From Sordaria brevicollis (taxonomy: Eukaryota > Ascomycota > Sordariomycetes > Sordariales > Sordariaceae), in contig JAUTDP010000006.1 of the NCBI GenBank assembly GCA_033439795.1, positions 3,348,001 to 3,412,000 on the forward strand: a DNA stretch of 64,000 bases, given 5' to 3'. The notes under the pieces are model-generated. The model did not search any database. It was not told the DNA's origin and worked only from the letters and a program-made list of their open reading frames with translations. The position numbers and the translations under genes are program-made. Below are positions 44,995 to 56,943 of the stretch, piece after piece (the stretch's first letter is position 1; each line of letters starts with the position of its first letter).

Positions 44995-47229
44995 GTACAT
45001 GCTAGAGGTACTGCTGACGAGTAACGGACATCGGGTGGAAAAAGACCGGCAGCGGAGAATGGAGGAAAACCCCGATCGGTTAGCAATTTCCACTGTGAAT
45101 TCCGTTTTCCGTCCTGTCTGTTTCTGAAGAGTGGAATGACAGGCTCAACACAGAAAAGCACTAACACTACGTACCGTCGGTGAACAACCAGGTCACCGCC
45201 AACCATGATCAACCATCGTATAGTCGCCTCGGCTGCGCTTAAGAGTTCTTTTTTGGGATATCCAATTCACTCACCGAGGCAGCGAGGCAACAAGGCACCC
45301 AACGGCCAACGGAGTAGGCGACACAAAACAAATTACAAAGCGCAAGGAAGACGCTCTGATGACCGGAGACGGCCGTTTTCAGGCGGCACTGCAGAGGCAC
45401 ATCACCACCGAACCCACTTGAGCCAACTGGATGCCTTTGTTGTGTTGTGGAATAGACGCCGACAAGGGATAACACAAGACTCGGAGTACGTACTACGAAC
45501 AGGACGACAACAAAAGGCAGTGGTGCATGTTGTGGACAAGGTGATCTATCGCATCCGTCGACGTCGGTGGTCGGTGGACCTCGACTGATCCAACGTGAAG
45601 ACAACGAACCAACTTGGATGAATGACCTCTCGCCGTGATGCCTTTTTCTGGCCCCGACAACACCCCCACGGCCATCCAACAAGTCCCGGTGATCTGTCTT
45701 TAATATCGATGGTGTTACCTCAGATCCGGAATCTCAACCAATTGGTCCAAGATGTCTCTGATTAGTGATGATGATGATGGATGGAGGGGTGGTGCAACGT
45801 ACCTCTAGCGGAGTGTCTTGCACATTTTGCCCGACTTCAACAAGACGGAAATTCAACAAGTCGACCGGACTTTTGCAACAGGACGGACGTTCCATGATGC
45901 ATCCATGCAGCGCCCAGAAATGCCCTACGAGGACCCGCTACGGCATGATTGCCGCCTTCGTTTCAGCGCCCGTTGTTCGCTGAATCCAATCCCAAACAGC
46001 CAATGACCGCCTGCAGCTGAAGCTTTTCAAAAGCCGCACACTATCGACGGACACCAGGCACTTGGTGACCTGACAGTCCCGCCCGCCGCCTCAACCGCCT
46101 TGCCGCTCTCGCCGCCCCGACATGATCCCTGTTGAAGGAGCTGCGGGATCACGGCAAGTCCTCGGGATGATGGCATAGCTGAAAGAGGGCGAGAGTGCTC
46201 AAAAATCGGCAATATGGAGAATCCAATAAAATCGATTCAAAAGAGAAACCGAGGTTAAAAAGTTGTCGACAGTGTGTTTCTTATCAGTGGTGGTTCTGTG
46301 CTTATCGTGGAGTTCATCCCACTATGTACTAAGTACAGTCTCACCCCCCCTGGACCAGACGGGAATGGCTTCGATCGAATCGAGACAAGCCCACGAAAAA
46401 GGGGTCCAAAACATTTACCAAGAAAAGTTATTTCTCCGATCGAACAATGTCACAACAAATGTCGGACCCAAGATTATGCGCAATGACCGCGTCTACCTAC
46501 TAAAAACACTCGGAGACAACCGAGGTCGGGTGGAACACCCCTTCACTTCATCGAATCGACAGCAAGCCATTGACAAGTCCCGCTGCAATGATACGCAACG
46601 AAACTGGTTCACTTGTCAAGTGGAGGACCCAGAGGGAGCCAGGGAGCCAGGGAGCCACGAAGGAACTCCGTCCTAGCGAACGAGAACTCTTTTGCAAGGG
46701 GGGGGGAGGACTGAGGAGCCTCTAACTCGACAAGGGTTGACCTGTCGTTATGCGTTTCAAACGTCATGACCATCGTGTAATCGTCCCGATCATCCTGAGG
46801 GGGGGATGAACATCGTTGTCCACTAGCTATGTATAAAGTCAGAGATCCATCCCACCCTCTTCTGGAAGAAAAGAAAAGTCAGTATCCGAGTCTGAGTCTG
46901 TCTACACAACACCCATCCATTCACTCAACAGCCTCTCTCTTGTCCCACCGAGGCTCAGAAGAACGGTGTACAATACTCCGACCAAGACATCTCACCGCGC
47001 CCAAATCACCATTTTAGATCGGGCCCAGAATTTGCCAGTCCCATTCCTTTCCCCACCACGCCGAGCTTAGCCATATTCCCAATACGACGAGGACACCTTT
47101 GTTCGCTGTTTCACTTGTTGACGAAAACGGACCCATATTTCTCTTGAAGCCTAATCATACTTAATACTTCCATCCCCCTCCTTCTGCACCAGGCGTGTGA
47201 ACTATCATCTCATCCACACACACATCATC
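44995..47229. other. Intergenic region, 2.2 kb, upstream of the CYP505 gene
   Basis: Normal-composition DNA. Overlapping open frames on both strands at 45.2-45.7 kb look like chance: no homology is recognised and both strands are open together. A small tandem AGGGAGCC unit (three copies) lies near 46,632-46,658. Nothing else is supported. Confidence 0.45.
46832..46838 (+). promoter_or_regulatory. Possible TATA box of the CYP505 gene
   Basis: TATAAAG lies about 400 bases before the ATG, followed by a pyrimidine- and CA-rich stretch of the kind seen in fungal leaders. If used, the leader is about 360 bases long. Confidence 0.3.
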
Positions 47230-50200
47230 ATGTCTTCAGAAGAAACACAACAAAAACCGGAGACGGTCCCTATCCCCGGCCCTGCCGGTCTGCCCCTGGT
47301 GGGCAACACCTTTGACATTGACACCGAGTTCCCACTTGGGTCTATGCTCAACTTTGCCAACCAATATGGTGAGTGTCACCTGCAAGTTACCTGAGATGAG
47401 ATCTAACAACAACAGGTGAAATCTTTCGTCTCAACTTTCCCGGCCGTAACGTCGTCTTTGTGGTATGTTTCTCAGCTTCTACATCAAAAATGACCACTAA
47501 CAGCGTATAGACCTCCCAAGCCCTCATCCACGAATTGTGCGATGAAAAGCGTTTCCAAAAGACCGTCTCTTCCGCCCTTCAGGAAGTCCGTCACGGTGTT
47601 CATGATGGTCTCTTCACCGCCCGCAACGATGAGCCCAACTGGGGTGTCGCCCACCGCATCCTTATGCCCGCCTTCGGTCCCATGGCCATCCAAAACATGT
47701 TCCCCGAGATGCACGAGATTGCCTCCCAACTTGCCCTCAAGTGGGCTCGCCACGGCTCCGGCGAGGCCATCAAGGTGACTGACGACTTCACCCGTCTCAC
47801 CCTCGACACCATTGCCTTGTGTTCCATGGACTACCGCTTCAACTCTTACTACCACGACGAGATGCACCCTTTCGTCGATGCCATGGCCGACTTCCTCGTT
47901 GAGTCCGGTACTCGCTCCCGCCGTCCTCCCCTGCCTGGCTTCATGTACAGCAAGGTCGACCGCAAGTTCCACGAGGACATCAAGATTCTCCGCGAGACTG
48001 CCGAGGGTGTGCTCAAGTCCCGCAAAGAACACCCCAACCAGCGCAAGGATTTGTTGACAGCCATGTTGGACGGCGTCGACCCCAAGACCGGTCAGAAGCT
48101 GAGCGACGACAGCATCATCGACAACCTCATCACTTTCCTGATTGCCGGCCACGAGACCACTTCCGGTTTGTTGAGTTTTGCCTTCTACCAGCTTCTCAAG
48201 AACCCCGAGACGTACCGCAGGGCGCAGAAGGAAGTCGACGACGTGTGCGGCAAGGGCCCCGTGAAGCTGGAGCACATGAACAAGCTCCCTTACATCGCCG
48301 CCGTTCTCCGCGAGACCCTCCGTCTGTCCCCCACCATCCCCATGATCGGCGTCGAGTCCAAGGAAGACACTATCATCGGCGGCAAGTACGAGATTCCCAA
48401 GGGCCAGCCGTTTGCGTTGCTCTTCGCCAAGTCGCACGTCGATCCCGCCGTCTTTGGCGATACCGCCAACGACTTTATGCCCGAGCGCATGCTCGACGAG
48501 AACTTTGAGCGCCTCAACAAGGAATTCCCTGATTTCTGGAAGCCTTTCGGTAACGGCATGCGCGCCTGCATCGGTCGTCCCTTTGCCTGGCAGGAGGCTT
48601 TGCTTGTGATGGCCATGTTGTTGCAAAACTTCAACTTTATGCCCGAGGACCCCAACTACACCCTCCAGTACAAGCAGACGCTTACCACCAAGCCCAAGGG
48701 CTTCTACATGCGCGCCATGTTGCGTGACGGCATGTCTGCTTTGGATCTGGAGCGTCGTTTGTCTGGTGAGCTCATCGCCCCCAAGGCTGGCCAGAACCAG
48801 GCCGGCTCGGGACAACCCAAGAAGTCCGGCGAAGGCAAGCCCATCAGCATCTACTACGGTTCCAACACGGGAACCTGCGAGACCTTTGCCCAGCGTCTTG
48901 CTTCCGACGCTGAAGCGCACGGATTCACCGCTACCATTCTCGACTCTTTGGATGCCGCCAACCAGAACCTTCCCAAGGACAGACCGGTAATCTTCATCAC
49001 GGCCTCCTACGAGGGTCAACCCCCCGACAACGCCGCTTTGTTCGTCGGCTGGCTCGAGAGCTTAACTGGTTCTGAGCTCGAAGGCGTCCAATACGCCGTC
49101 TTTGGCTGCGGTCATCACGACTGGGCGCAAACCTTCCATCGCATTCCCAAACTCGTCGACACCACCGTCGCTGCCCGCGGCGGTGACCGTATTTGCGAGA
49201 TGGGTCTGGCTGATGCCGCCAAGGGAGAAATGTTTACCGACTTCGAGCAATGGGAAGACGAAGTGTTCTGGCCTGCTATGGAGTCCAAGTACGACGTTTC
49301 CGCTCGCCAGGAATCCGAAGAGGCTGCTTTGTTTTCCTCAGGCCTCAGCGTCTCCTTCTCCAAACCCCGCTCATCCACTTTGAGACAAGACGTCCAGGAA
49401 GCTATTGTCGTTGACGCCCGCACTTTAACCTCCCCCGACGCCCCGGCCAAACGCCACATCGAGATCCAACTCTCGTCTGACTCCTCCGGCGCCTACCGCT
49501 CCGGCGATTATTTGGCAGTCCTCCCCATCAACCCCAAAGAAACCGTCCAGCGCGTCATGCGCCGCTTCCAACTAGCATGGGACACCAACATCACCATCAC
49601 CTCCTCCAAATCCCGCTCCACCACCCTCCCCACCAACATCCCCGTCCCCGTCTACGACGTCCTAGGAGCCTACGTCGAACTCTCCCAGCCCGCCACCCGC
49701 AAGAACATTCTCGCCCTCGCCGAATCCGCCACCGACGACCCCGCCATCCAATCCCACCTCCGCCAACTCGCCGGCCCGGATTATACACAAGAAATCACCT
49801 CCCGCCGCGTCTCCATCCTCGACCTCCTCGAAACCTACCCAAGCATCCCCCTCCCCTTCTCCACTTTTTTGGCGCTCCTCCCCCCCATGCGCGTCCGCCA
49901 ATACAGTATCTCCTCCTCCCCCCTCTGGAACCCCTCCCACGTAACCCTAACCTATTCCCTCCTCGAAACCCCCTCCCTCTCTCAACCTTCCAAAAAACAC
50001 ATGGGCGTCGCAACCTCTTATCTCTCCTCCCTCTTACCAGGCGATAAGTTAAACGTCTCCGTCCGCCCTTCACACAAGGCGTTTCACCTACCTGTAGACG
50101 CGGATAAAACACCTTTGATCATGGTCGCTGCCGGCTCAGGCCTCGCGCCTTTCCGTGGGTTTGTGCAGGAAAGAGCAGCGCAGATAGCGGCTGGTAGGTC

Positions 50201-50621
50201 CCTGGCGCCGGCGGTGTTGTTCTACGGCTGCCGTCACCCGGAGCAGGACGACTTGTATCGTGATGAATTCGACCGTTGGGAAGAAATGGGTGCTGTTAGC
50301 GTCCGGCGCGCCTTTAGTCGGGTGCCGGACCATCCTGACTCCCAGGGCTGCAGATATGTAGGAGATCGCATCTGGCACGATCGCGAGGAGTTAACGGGGT
50401 TGTGGGATCGCGGGGCGAAGGTGTTTGTGTGTGGAAGTAGGGAGGTGGGGGAGGGGGTGAAGAGGGTGGTGGTTAGGATTGCGGTGGAGAGGCAGGGGAG
50501 GATTGTTAAGTTGAGGGAGATGCTAGGGAAGTCCAAGGAGGAAGGGGTGGAAGGGGGGATATGGAAGGGGTGGAAGAGGAGTTGGAGAAGATGGTTGAGG
50601 GACTTAGGTTGCAAGGGTTGA
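47230..50621 (+). CDS. CYP505-type self-sufficient P450:reductase fusion (P450foxy-like fatty-acid hydroxylase), C-terminus frameshifted
   Basis: Exons 47,230-47,368, 47,416-47,462 and 47,511-50,621 give 1,098 aa. The introns (47 and 48 bp) have GTGAGT and GTATGT donors and CTAAC branches. The N-terminal haem domain has the I-helix AGHETTS (about 274-280), ETLR, and the haem loop FGNGMRACIG with Cys at about 415. The flavodoxin-type FMN domain has YYGSNTGTCETFA; the FAD/NADPH domain has RQYSISS, GSGLAPFRGF and VFVCGSR. The family hydroxylates fatty acids at subterminal carbons with NADPH, without a separate reductase. In this sequence the frame ends early: the expected WFEGL and RNERYATDVFD tail lies in two other frames, the last ending at a TAG at 50,710-50,712. 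Confidence 0.88.
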
Positions 50622-50712
50622 AGGTGGAGGAGGTGGAGGTTAGTGAGGAGAGGGCGTTGAAGTGGTTTGAGGGGTTAGGAATGAGAGGTATGCTACTGAT
50701 GTTTTTGATTAG
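50622..50712 (+). pseudogene. Out-of-frame C-terminal tail of the CYP505 gene
   Basis: KWFEGL is read in the second shifted frame at about 50,660-50,676 and RNERYATDVFD in a third frame at 50,677-50,709, followed by TAG. Each step equals loss of one base, first within or near a G run around 50,540-50,560 and then around 50,675. A sequencing error in purine runs is the main alternative. Confidence 0.65.
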
Positions 50713-51178
50713 GTTTTTTTTTGGGAAAGGAGGGTTGGATTTGGGGGAAGGGGTTGGGTTGATATGGATTAGACGGGGAGCTGGGTAAAGAAGCTGGCAT
50801 TGTGTTGGTTGTTTTAGACTATAGCTCTTACTACTTTACATGTTTTGATCAAAAGAACTATTCATTCCTCATGAATTATCCACCCTTCCACTTCAACTTT
50901 CTTCTCTACTCGTACCACGCTGCTTATCTCCCCATTAGTGGACTTATATAGGTAATTACATTCCCAAAATATATTAGGTGGTACCACTACCCGAACCTCT
51001 ACGGTATGACCCAGTCACACTCACCCAGACCGACTGTCAACCAGGACGAATCCGATACCAACCTCAACACGTTGTATTCCGCGTGGAGCCGTAGACATTA
51101 ACATTAACATTTACTTTTACGTCCAGTCCCACTTACTTGAACTTCCCTAAGGTCTAAAATGATGAAGAAGAGAAAACC
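50713..51178. other. Convergent intergenic region
   Basis: The 3' untranslated DNA between the CYP505 gene and the next minus-strand gene. No gene, RNA or repeat is seen. Confidence 0.5.
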
Positions 51179-51658
51179 CTAAACTGAAAAAGTCCCCGTT
51201 TGTACATACCGCGCAACGGATATCCTCATCTGGCTATAGACGCATGCCAAGGCGAGCGAGATGACGATGAGGAGAAATAGGGAGATGATCTGGATCATGT
51301 AGAAACGCTCAAGCTCGGCACGGGAACGGGATATTAGGGGCGAGGTGGTGGTGGTGTTGTTGTTGTTTTGGGAGAGGGGGAGGAGGAGGAGGAGGGGGGC
51401 ATTTTCGTCGTCGTCGTGGTCGGACATGGATTCGGAGTCGTGGTCGTGGTCGGATATGGACTCGGAGTCGGGGGAGTAGGACTCGGAGTCGGGGGAGTGG
51501 GAGTGCACATGGGGCATGAGGATTGAATAAACTCCTTCTGATTCATATTCCCCGGAAAGATCCACATCCGTCATTTGGTCGCCCGTGTTGTTGACAAAAG
51601 TGGAAGTCATCGGGGGCTGATCGGTTGGGTTCATGTTCGGCTCGGAAGTGGAAGCCAT
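51179..51658 (-). CDS. Hypothetical small single-pass membrane protein
   Basis: A 159-aa frame from ATG 51,658 to TAG. It starts with a Ser/Thr/Asn/Pro-rich polar part. Then comes an acidic Ser/Asp/His repeat (SPDSESYSPDSES, SDHDHDSES; about 53-85), a Leu run, an Asn/Thr run, and one transmembrane segment (about 120-142, IISLFLLIVISLALACVY). A short tail follows. There is no signal peptide, so a tail-anchored or N-in orientation is possible. I do not recognise the family. The low-complexity repeats come from GA/GT-rich microsatellites, which makes it less certain that the frame is a gene. It lies tail to tail with the CYP505 gene. Confidence 0.5.
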   Translation of the reverse strand: MASTSEPNMNPTDQPPMTSTFVNNTGDQMTDVDLSGEYESEGVYSILMPHVHSHSPDSESYSPDSESISDHDHDSESMSDHDDDENAPLLLLLPLSQNNNNTTTTSPLISRSRAELERFYMIQIISLFLLIVISLALACVYSQMRISVARYVQTGTFSV

Positions 51659-52716
51659 GGCGAGGTTGCTTGGGGTTTCTGTGGATGTTGGGGTCAGCTT
51701 GTTGAACGTGAGCAGTGTAGGATGGAGACTGTGTAGAGGATTTGGAGGACGGCATGCTTACGGAAGTAGAAGCAACCTGGAAAGTTTGGAGTTGATTAGG
51801 ATTGATCTGGTTGTTTGGTGGTTGAGGCAGGTCAGGAAGATGGGAAGAGTGAAGAGGCGAGGAATGAAGGTGTAAAGAGAGAACAGGCCTGGTGTTGAAG
51901 TATTTTTGCACATTTATGCAATATTTTGGTCAAAAGGGCAATGTGTCAAATCATCTTTTCTAGGCAGAAATCGTGTGAAGGTACCTACAGCCGTCGCCGC
52001 AGCCTGCATGACTGCCTCGATATCGGTAGCTGCACCATCTTTCGTCTGTCGTTCAACGGTCGGCGGTCGGCAATCCGGATCAGAGAGCTGCGTTAACAAT
52101 GGATGCATACACGGCATACCAGGTATCCAAGATGCCGACCAGAATAAGATGGTGATATGGGTTGTTGGCGACTCGACGAGATGGCAATACAAAATGATAG
52201 ATTGGAAGTAATCGTGATGGAAGAAGATACAATGAGAAGCAAATCGACAATAGCCTTTTGTCTGCACAACAAGCTCGAAAGTTCAATCAAATAGCAGAAA
52301 AAAACCTGAAAGACGATGGAGCTACTGGGGGAACTGAAATAAATATGTTGGTGTATCCTTGAGACCCTGACGGAGGACACATAAACGAGAATTCGAAGCA
52401 GAAGGGGAAGCTAAAACCCACTGCATCTTCGCCTTCAGTTCCCTTCAAGTCAGTTCCAAGCATCGGTCCTCCAAGAATCGCTCCTTCCATGAGTATGACA
52501 GCCGCCGACACCGACGGATATTCCCAGTCCTCCAACTCCTTCCTCCCTTCCTTCCTGACAGTTTCTAGCCTCCGACTTCATGACCATGTATCTATTCCCT
52601 CTTTAAATGTCCTCCCATTGGATTCTTAGTCAACTCCGTTCAGTCCAGTCCACATACGGGACCTAACTCAGTTTCGATATTCCCCTACCTCTACTGACAT
52701 CCCTTGACAGCGCGCA
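51659..52716. other. Intergenic region, 1.06 kb
   Basis: Upstream of the small membrane-protein gene; normal composition. Short minus-strand open frames at 52.08-52.53 kb overlap each other in three frames and look like chance. Nothing else is supported. Confidence 0.45.
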
Positions 52717-53481
52717 TCAACACCACAAAGTCTCCCCATAAAACCCCAACTCCACCCTCCCTCCACCCTCCATCACCCCATCCTCCTTATAACCACCAGC
52801 CGGCGTTGTCCGCGCATCGAGGTTCGCGTATGGAGTAGTCCTTTGTGTGGATATCGGCGTCGGTATCGAAGTTAGTGTTGTAAGCACTAGACTTGGTCCT
52901 TCTGCTTGTGAAGGGACTCGACCTGATGATGAAGCTGATGGCCTGTTAACCCCCCCTAAACCAAAGAGGATAATAGCCACCAAGACACCAATCAGGACAT
53001 TGTAGCCGATGAGTAACCGCTTGATATTCCTGGCGTTGAGGTCAACGTCAACGATCGTGATCACGAAGGAGTACCAGAGACGTGGAAATATGTCATCCAA
53101 GTGGAAGCTGGCTCGCGTTGGGCGGTGTTGTTGAACGGAAGACTTCGAATCGGTAGAGGTGGAGGCCTGTACCTGTGCTTGTGCCTGTGCCTGTGCCTGT
53201 GCCTGTGGTGGGGGATATACAGTGGTATTCATGTTCATGTCCATGTCCACGCCCATGTCCATGTCCATGTCCATGTCCATGTCCTTGTCCTTGACGATGT
53301 TGCGGGAGGTTGAACACGTGCATAGAACATGGCGGGAGGAACAGGAAGCGGAACTAGAGGTACAGGTAGAGGTACGCACAACCCTGGTAGGTTGAAATCC
53401 AGATGTTGCCATAACTTGCAGTAATTGTAGATGACTTCGGGAAACCCTGTCTGAGTGTCTTGCGAGGGGCGGGATGGGCAT
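52717..53481 (-). CDS. Hypothetical single-pass membrane protein with Asp-Met and Gln-Ala repeats
   Basis: A 254-aa frame from ATG 53,481 to TGA; an inner ATG at codon 24 is also possible. It has a Ser/Cys-rich N-terminal part, a KDKDMDMDMDMDM repeat (about 64-80), a PPPQAQAQAQAQ repeat (about 91-105), and a more ordinary segment with FHLDDIFPRLWYSFVITIVDVD. One transmembrane helix follows (about 160-181, YNVLIGVLVAIILFGLGG), then a Ser/Thr/Pro-rich tail. No family is recognised. Its neighbour at 51,179 is also a low-complexity one-helix protein on the same strand, but no clear similarity joins them. Confidence 0.5.
   Translation of the reverse strand: MPIPPLARHSDRVSRSHLQLLQVMATSGFQPTRVVRTSTCTSSSASCSSRHVLCTCSTSRNIVKDKDMDMDMDMDMGVDMDMNMNTTVYPPPQAQAQAQAQAQVQASTSTDSKSSVQQHRPTRASFHLDDIFPRLWYSFVITIVDVDLNARNIKRLLIGYNVLIGVLVAIILFGLGGVNRPSASSSGRVPSQAEGPSLVLTTLTSIPTPISTQRTTPYANLDARTTPAGGYKEDGVMEGGGRVELGFYGETLWC
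53171..53292. repeat. Two hexanucleotide microsatellites inside a coding frame
   Basis: (TGTGCC)n at about 53,171-53,206 and (ATGTCC)n at about 53,236-53,292 on the plus strand code for Gln-Ala and Asp-Met repeats on the minus strand. Unit length six keeps the frame open under slippage. Confidence 0.85.
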
Positions 53482-53776
53482 ATCATATTAATACCATATC
53501 TATATCGAAGACCCCAACAGAAGGGTACTACCGTACTAGGTAGGCTAAAGCAGACAGATGGAGAGATCTAAACGATGCTGGAAATGCCGGGCAAGAACAA
53601 GAACAAGATCGGACAGTGAGTCACGAACATCCTTCATGGCAACATAGAGAAGAAAGGACCATGAGTATTCGTACAATACTCTAACAAGGAGATAAAGGGG
53701 TATAAAACATACGTACATCGCCCGTAGAATCCCGCCAATCCTCCACGATATCCTCCCCTTCCCTTCTGAATAATCA

Positions 53777-56700
53777 TCAAAAAGGATCATCATCATCCAA
53801 CCCCTGCCCCCACTTCTTTGCTCCCAGCCTTCTAATCCTCATCTTTTTCTTCGTCGGGCTTCCACCATTATTATTCCCACCTACACCTCCATTCCCACGT
53901 ATACCTCCATTCCCACCTCCGTTCCCGCCTCCTGTCAGTTCCCCACCACCCCCACCACCACCAAATACATCCATAACCAACCCCTCCTGCCCTCCATTTT
54001 CCTTATTCCGGTTGACATTGACATTCCGATCCCTCTTCAACTCCCTAAAAAACGCCTCATCATCATCCCCATACAAATCCCCATCCCCATCCCCATCCTC
54101 CTCATCAGATCGAGGCTCCGCATAATTAATCACCGCCGCTTTCTTCCTCCTCCCTGTCGTCCCTGTACCCGTCCCAGTTCGACTTGGTGATCGTCGACTT
54201 CGACTTGGCGATTTGTTATTCTTACTAACCAAAGATGTAGCAGGCTTACTACTACAAGCCGCCAAAGCCTGCCTCAACGCTTCATTCTCCCTTTGCAGGC
54301 GTTCATTTTCGTCGGTTAGGATGTCGAGTTGTCGACGGCCTTCCCTGCCCTCTGTCGTTCTCTGGTTGTGGTTTGTCGTTTCCAACATCATCTCCCCCTT
54401 CCTGGCCTTTGGACCTGGACCTGGACTGTCAACCTCCATCCCCCCCATCTCCATCCCACCACCCACATCCATACCCCCCATCTCCATATCCACATCATCC
54501 CCCTCCCCCTCCCCCTCCTCGTCAGCTTCCACCATCCTCTCAAAAACCCCCCATTTCCTCTGCCAGAACTCTTCCCCGCGTTCTCGTTCCCCGTCGACAA
54601 TGGTTTTCCACCGATTCACTTCCAGTTCGAGACGCCTCTCAAACTCCTCCGCGCAATCCTCCCGAATCGCCTGCTCAAGCTCCACCATCTTCTCCTCCAT
54701 GCTCAGCAGATGCGCCTCGGCTTGTTCGCGCTGGCTGCGCTCCGCGTCGAGGGCGTGCCGCAGGTAAGCGAGTTCTTCTTGGAGTCGGGCGATTTCGAGG
54801 GCGGCGGATTCGAGGGTTTGTTGGAAGGAGAGGTATTGGTTTGGGGTGGTGATTGAGGTGGGGAAGGAGGTGGAGAAGGAGGTTGCAGCGGAAAAGGAGG
54901 AGGGGGGTGGTGGTGGTTGGCGGGGGACGGTGACTTCTTTGGCTAGGGCGGAGTAGCGGAGGATTTGGGAGGTGGCGTTGAAGTCGCCGTGGGGGTCGGC
55001 GGTGACGATCATGATGCCTTTTTGGGGGTTTCGATGTTGTTGTTGGGAGTTGGTGCTGGTGGGGAAGGAGTTGGTGAAGAGTAGTTCGGTTAATTTGCAT
55101 CGTCTGATCATGGTCAGGTTGGGCTGTGGTTTGTTAGCAACTCTTCGGTAACCGTCTCCAAAAAAGGGACATACCTTTTCCTTCCCAGCTGTCACCTGCA
55201 TCTGCAAGCACTGCCCCAGATACATCAAGCTCTCGTTGATCTTGCCCGCCTCTGCCAACGTCTGTCCGACCGTCTTTGCATCTCTAGCCCTTTCGCTGCC
55301 CGCGAGATCAACGATGGTAAGCGAGTTCCCAGGTCCCCATCCTGCGCCTCCGTACCATCCCGTGTGTTGCCCACCAAGCGACAGCCTCTTCTTGACTTCC
55401 ACAATAAAAAAGCCGTGACTCCGCGAACTCTGCGTGTTGCTCTCTGTCCCTGCCACCCGTCTCTCTTGCAAGCCCGCTTCCAAGACCATCAACGCCTGAT
55501 CGAGACTCCCGCAAACCACCTTGCGTAGTCCCACCACCACTTTTCGGTCTGGCGAAAGCTCGGTAGGTTTGAACACCAAGTTGCGGCGACGGTATTCTTT
55601 CGTGGCAGCGGATTTGACGGGTGGGGTAAGAAGGTCAAAGATGCGGTCGTTGTAAACTTCGTACATGGATATGACAATGGCATACTCGGCAGACTGGTCG
55701 CATGGGATGGTCAGATGGCTGATGTCGGGGTTCTGGGGGAGGGCGGAAGGGCGGAAGCGGCGTGGAGTGGACGAATCGTTCTGTTGATGAAGGTTAGAGG
55801 GTCTAGTCGCGGCTGTAGTAGTTGCGAAACGTAACGAAGAGGTAGATGTAAAACGGGGAAGAGTAGCAGAAGATGCAACCGGCCGGAGGTGCGGCTGATA
55901 TAACTTGGTAGGAGAGTTGGCAACCCGCTGGGGTTGGTAGGTTGGGAGTCGACTACCACGTTGGGGAGAAGGGGAGTTGGTAGGCCTGTGAACAAGTCCG
56001 CTTGGACTTGTGCATCTGTTGACGGTATTCTGGGTGGGAGTTACGGTCCCAGCGCGACTAGGAGGCGTGAAGAACAGCGTTGACTCGTCTTGTTCTTCTG
56101 GTTCTGGATCTTCGGGGACGACTAGTCGGATACTGGCCGATCGCTGGGCTTGTTGAGAGGGTCCAGCTGGTGTTCTTGCGCCGAACTGGTGCGCCACAGA
56201 AGAAGTGGAAGAGGTTCGACAAACGGGTTTGTCGGTTGGAATTCGAGAAGAGACAGACGAGAAGGGTCGAGAGGACAAAGAAGCGGAAGGTCGTACTTGT
56301 AGAGGTGTTGCTCGGCCATTGCCGCTTCCGCGCAAAAAGAACGTTGTCGGGTCTGTGCTATAGACCAACTCGAGGTAGGTCATGGCCGAGAGGAAGGTGG
56401 CTTCTGTTGGATCGGATGCGCTGATGGACTGCTCAAGGTCGGGATATGTGGAGGGATCGAGGACGCGGTGGCCGAGGGAACGGTAGATGAGGTCGAGAGA
56501 CATTTGGGTCAAGCCACGCTGGGATCGTGTTCCAAGCATGGTGTGTGTCTGGCGGTATTCCTTGGTCAGTATCTCTTGTCTTCTGTGGCCTGTTCTGTTG
56601 GACCAACCTTTCCAGACCCCGTCACTCCCAGCGTCGCCAACAAAGCATCTGTTCCTTCGCCATAGGGAGCGAGCACGCCCTCGACAAGGCTGGCAACTCC

Positions 56701-56943
56701 GGTGCAGTGGAAAACATCGAGTTGTGTGGCATCTTCCTCAAAGACCTGGGTGAAAGCAAACTTTTCGATAGCTCGGCGTCGATCGGCTGGCGGGTTCAAT
56801 GTGATGTGCTTGGGTGCGCTCTCGCCTGGCTCCGGGGGGTCGACGTCGAGGAAGCGATCGCCAGATGTTGATACATTGGTCGGACGCAGTCGAAGGTAAA
56901 CCTCGAAGAGGCTGTGTGACTGTGACGTTTGTTGAGCGTCCAT
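53777..56943 (-). CDS. Kinesin-6-like motor protein
   Basis: Three exons, complement(53,777-55,123; 55,175-56,548; 56,608-56,943), give 1,018 aa. The motor begins at LFEVYLRLRP. The first intron (56,549-56,607) falls inside the P-loop GVTGSGK/THTMLG. The second (55,124-55,174, 51 bases, GTATGT...GCTAAC...CACAG) is a multiple of three and stop-free, so retention would add 17 residues. Switch I is NTQSSRSHGFF, switch II is DLAGSERARD, and the SKLTELL element reads RRCKLTELL. A roughly 190-residue Ser/Thr/Pro-rich insert sits in the loop before SMYEVYNDRIFDLL. Such an insert is typical of kinesin-6, which acts in the central spindle and cytokinesis. A coiled coil (about residues 570-680), acidic stretches and a basic tail follow. 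Confidence 0.88.

Noticed and set aside
45205..45682. Overlapping 127- and 147-codon frames on both strands
   Set aside because: Both strands are open together in GC-balanced DNA, with no recognisable domain, weak codon bias and no introns or homologue recalled.
47484..49019. 511-codon minus-strand frame
   Set aside because: It is the antisense shadow of the CYP505 gene, open because of codon bias in the real gene.
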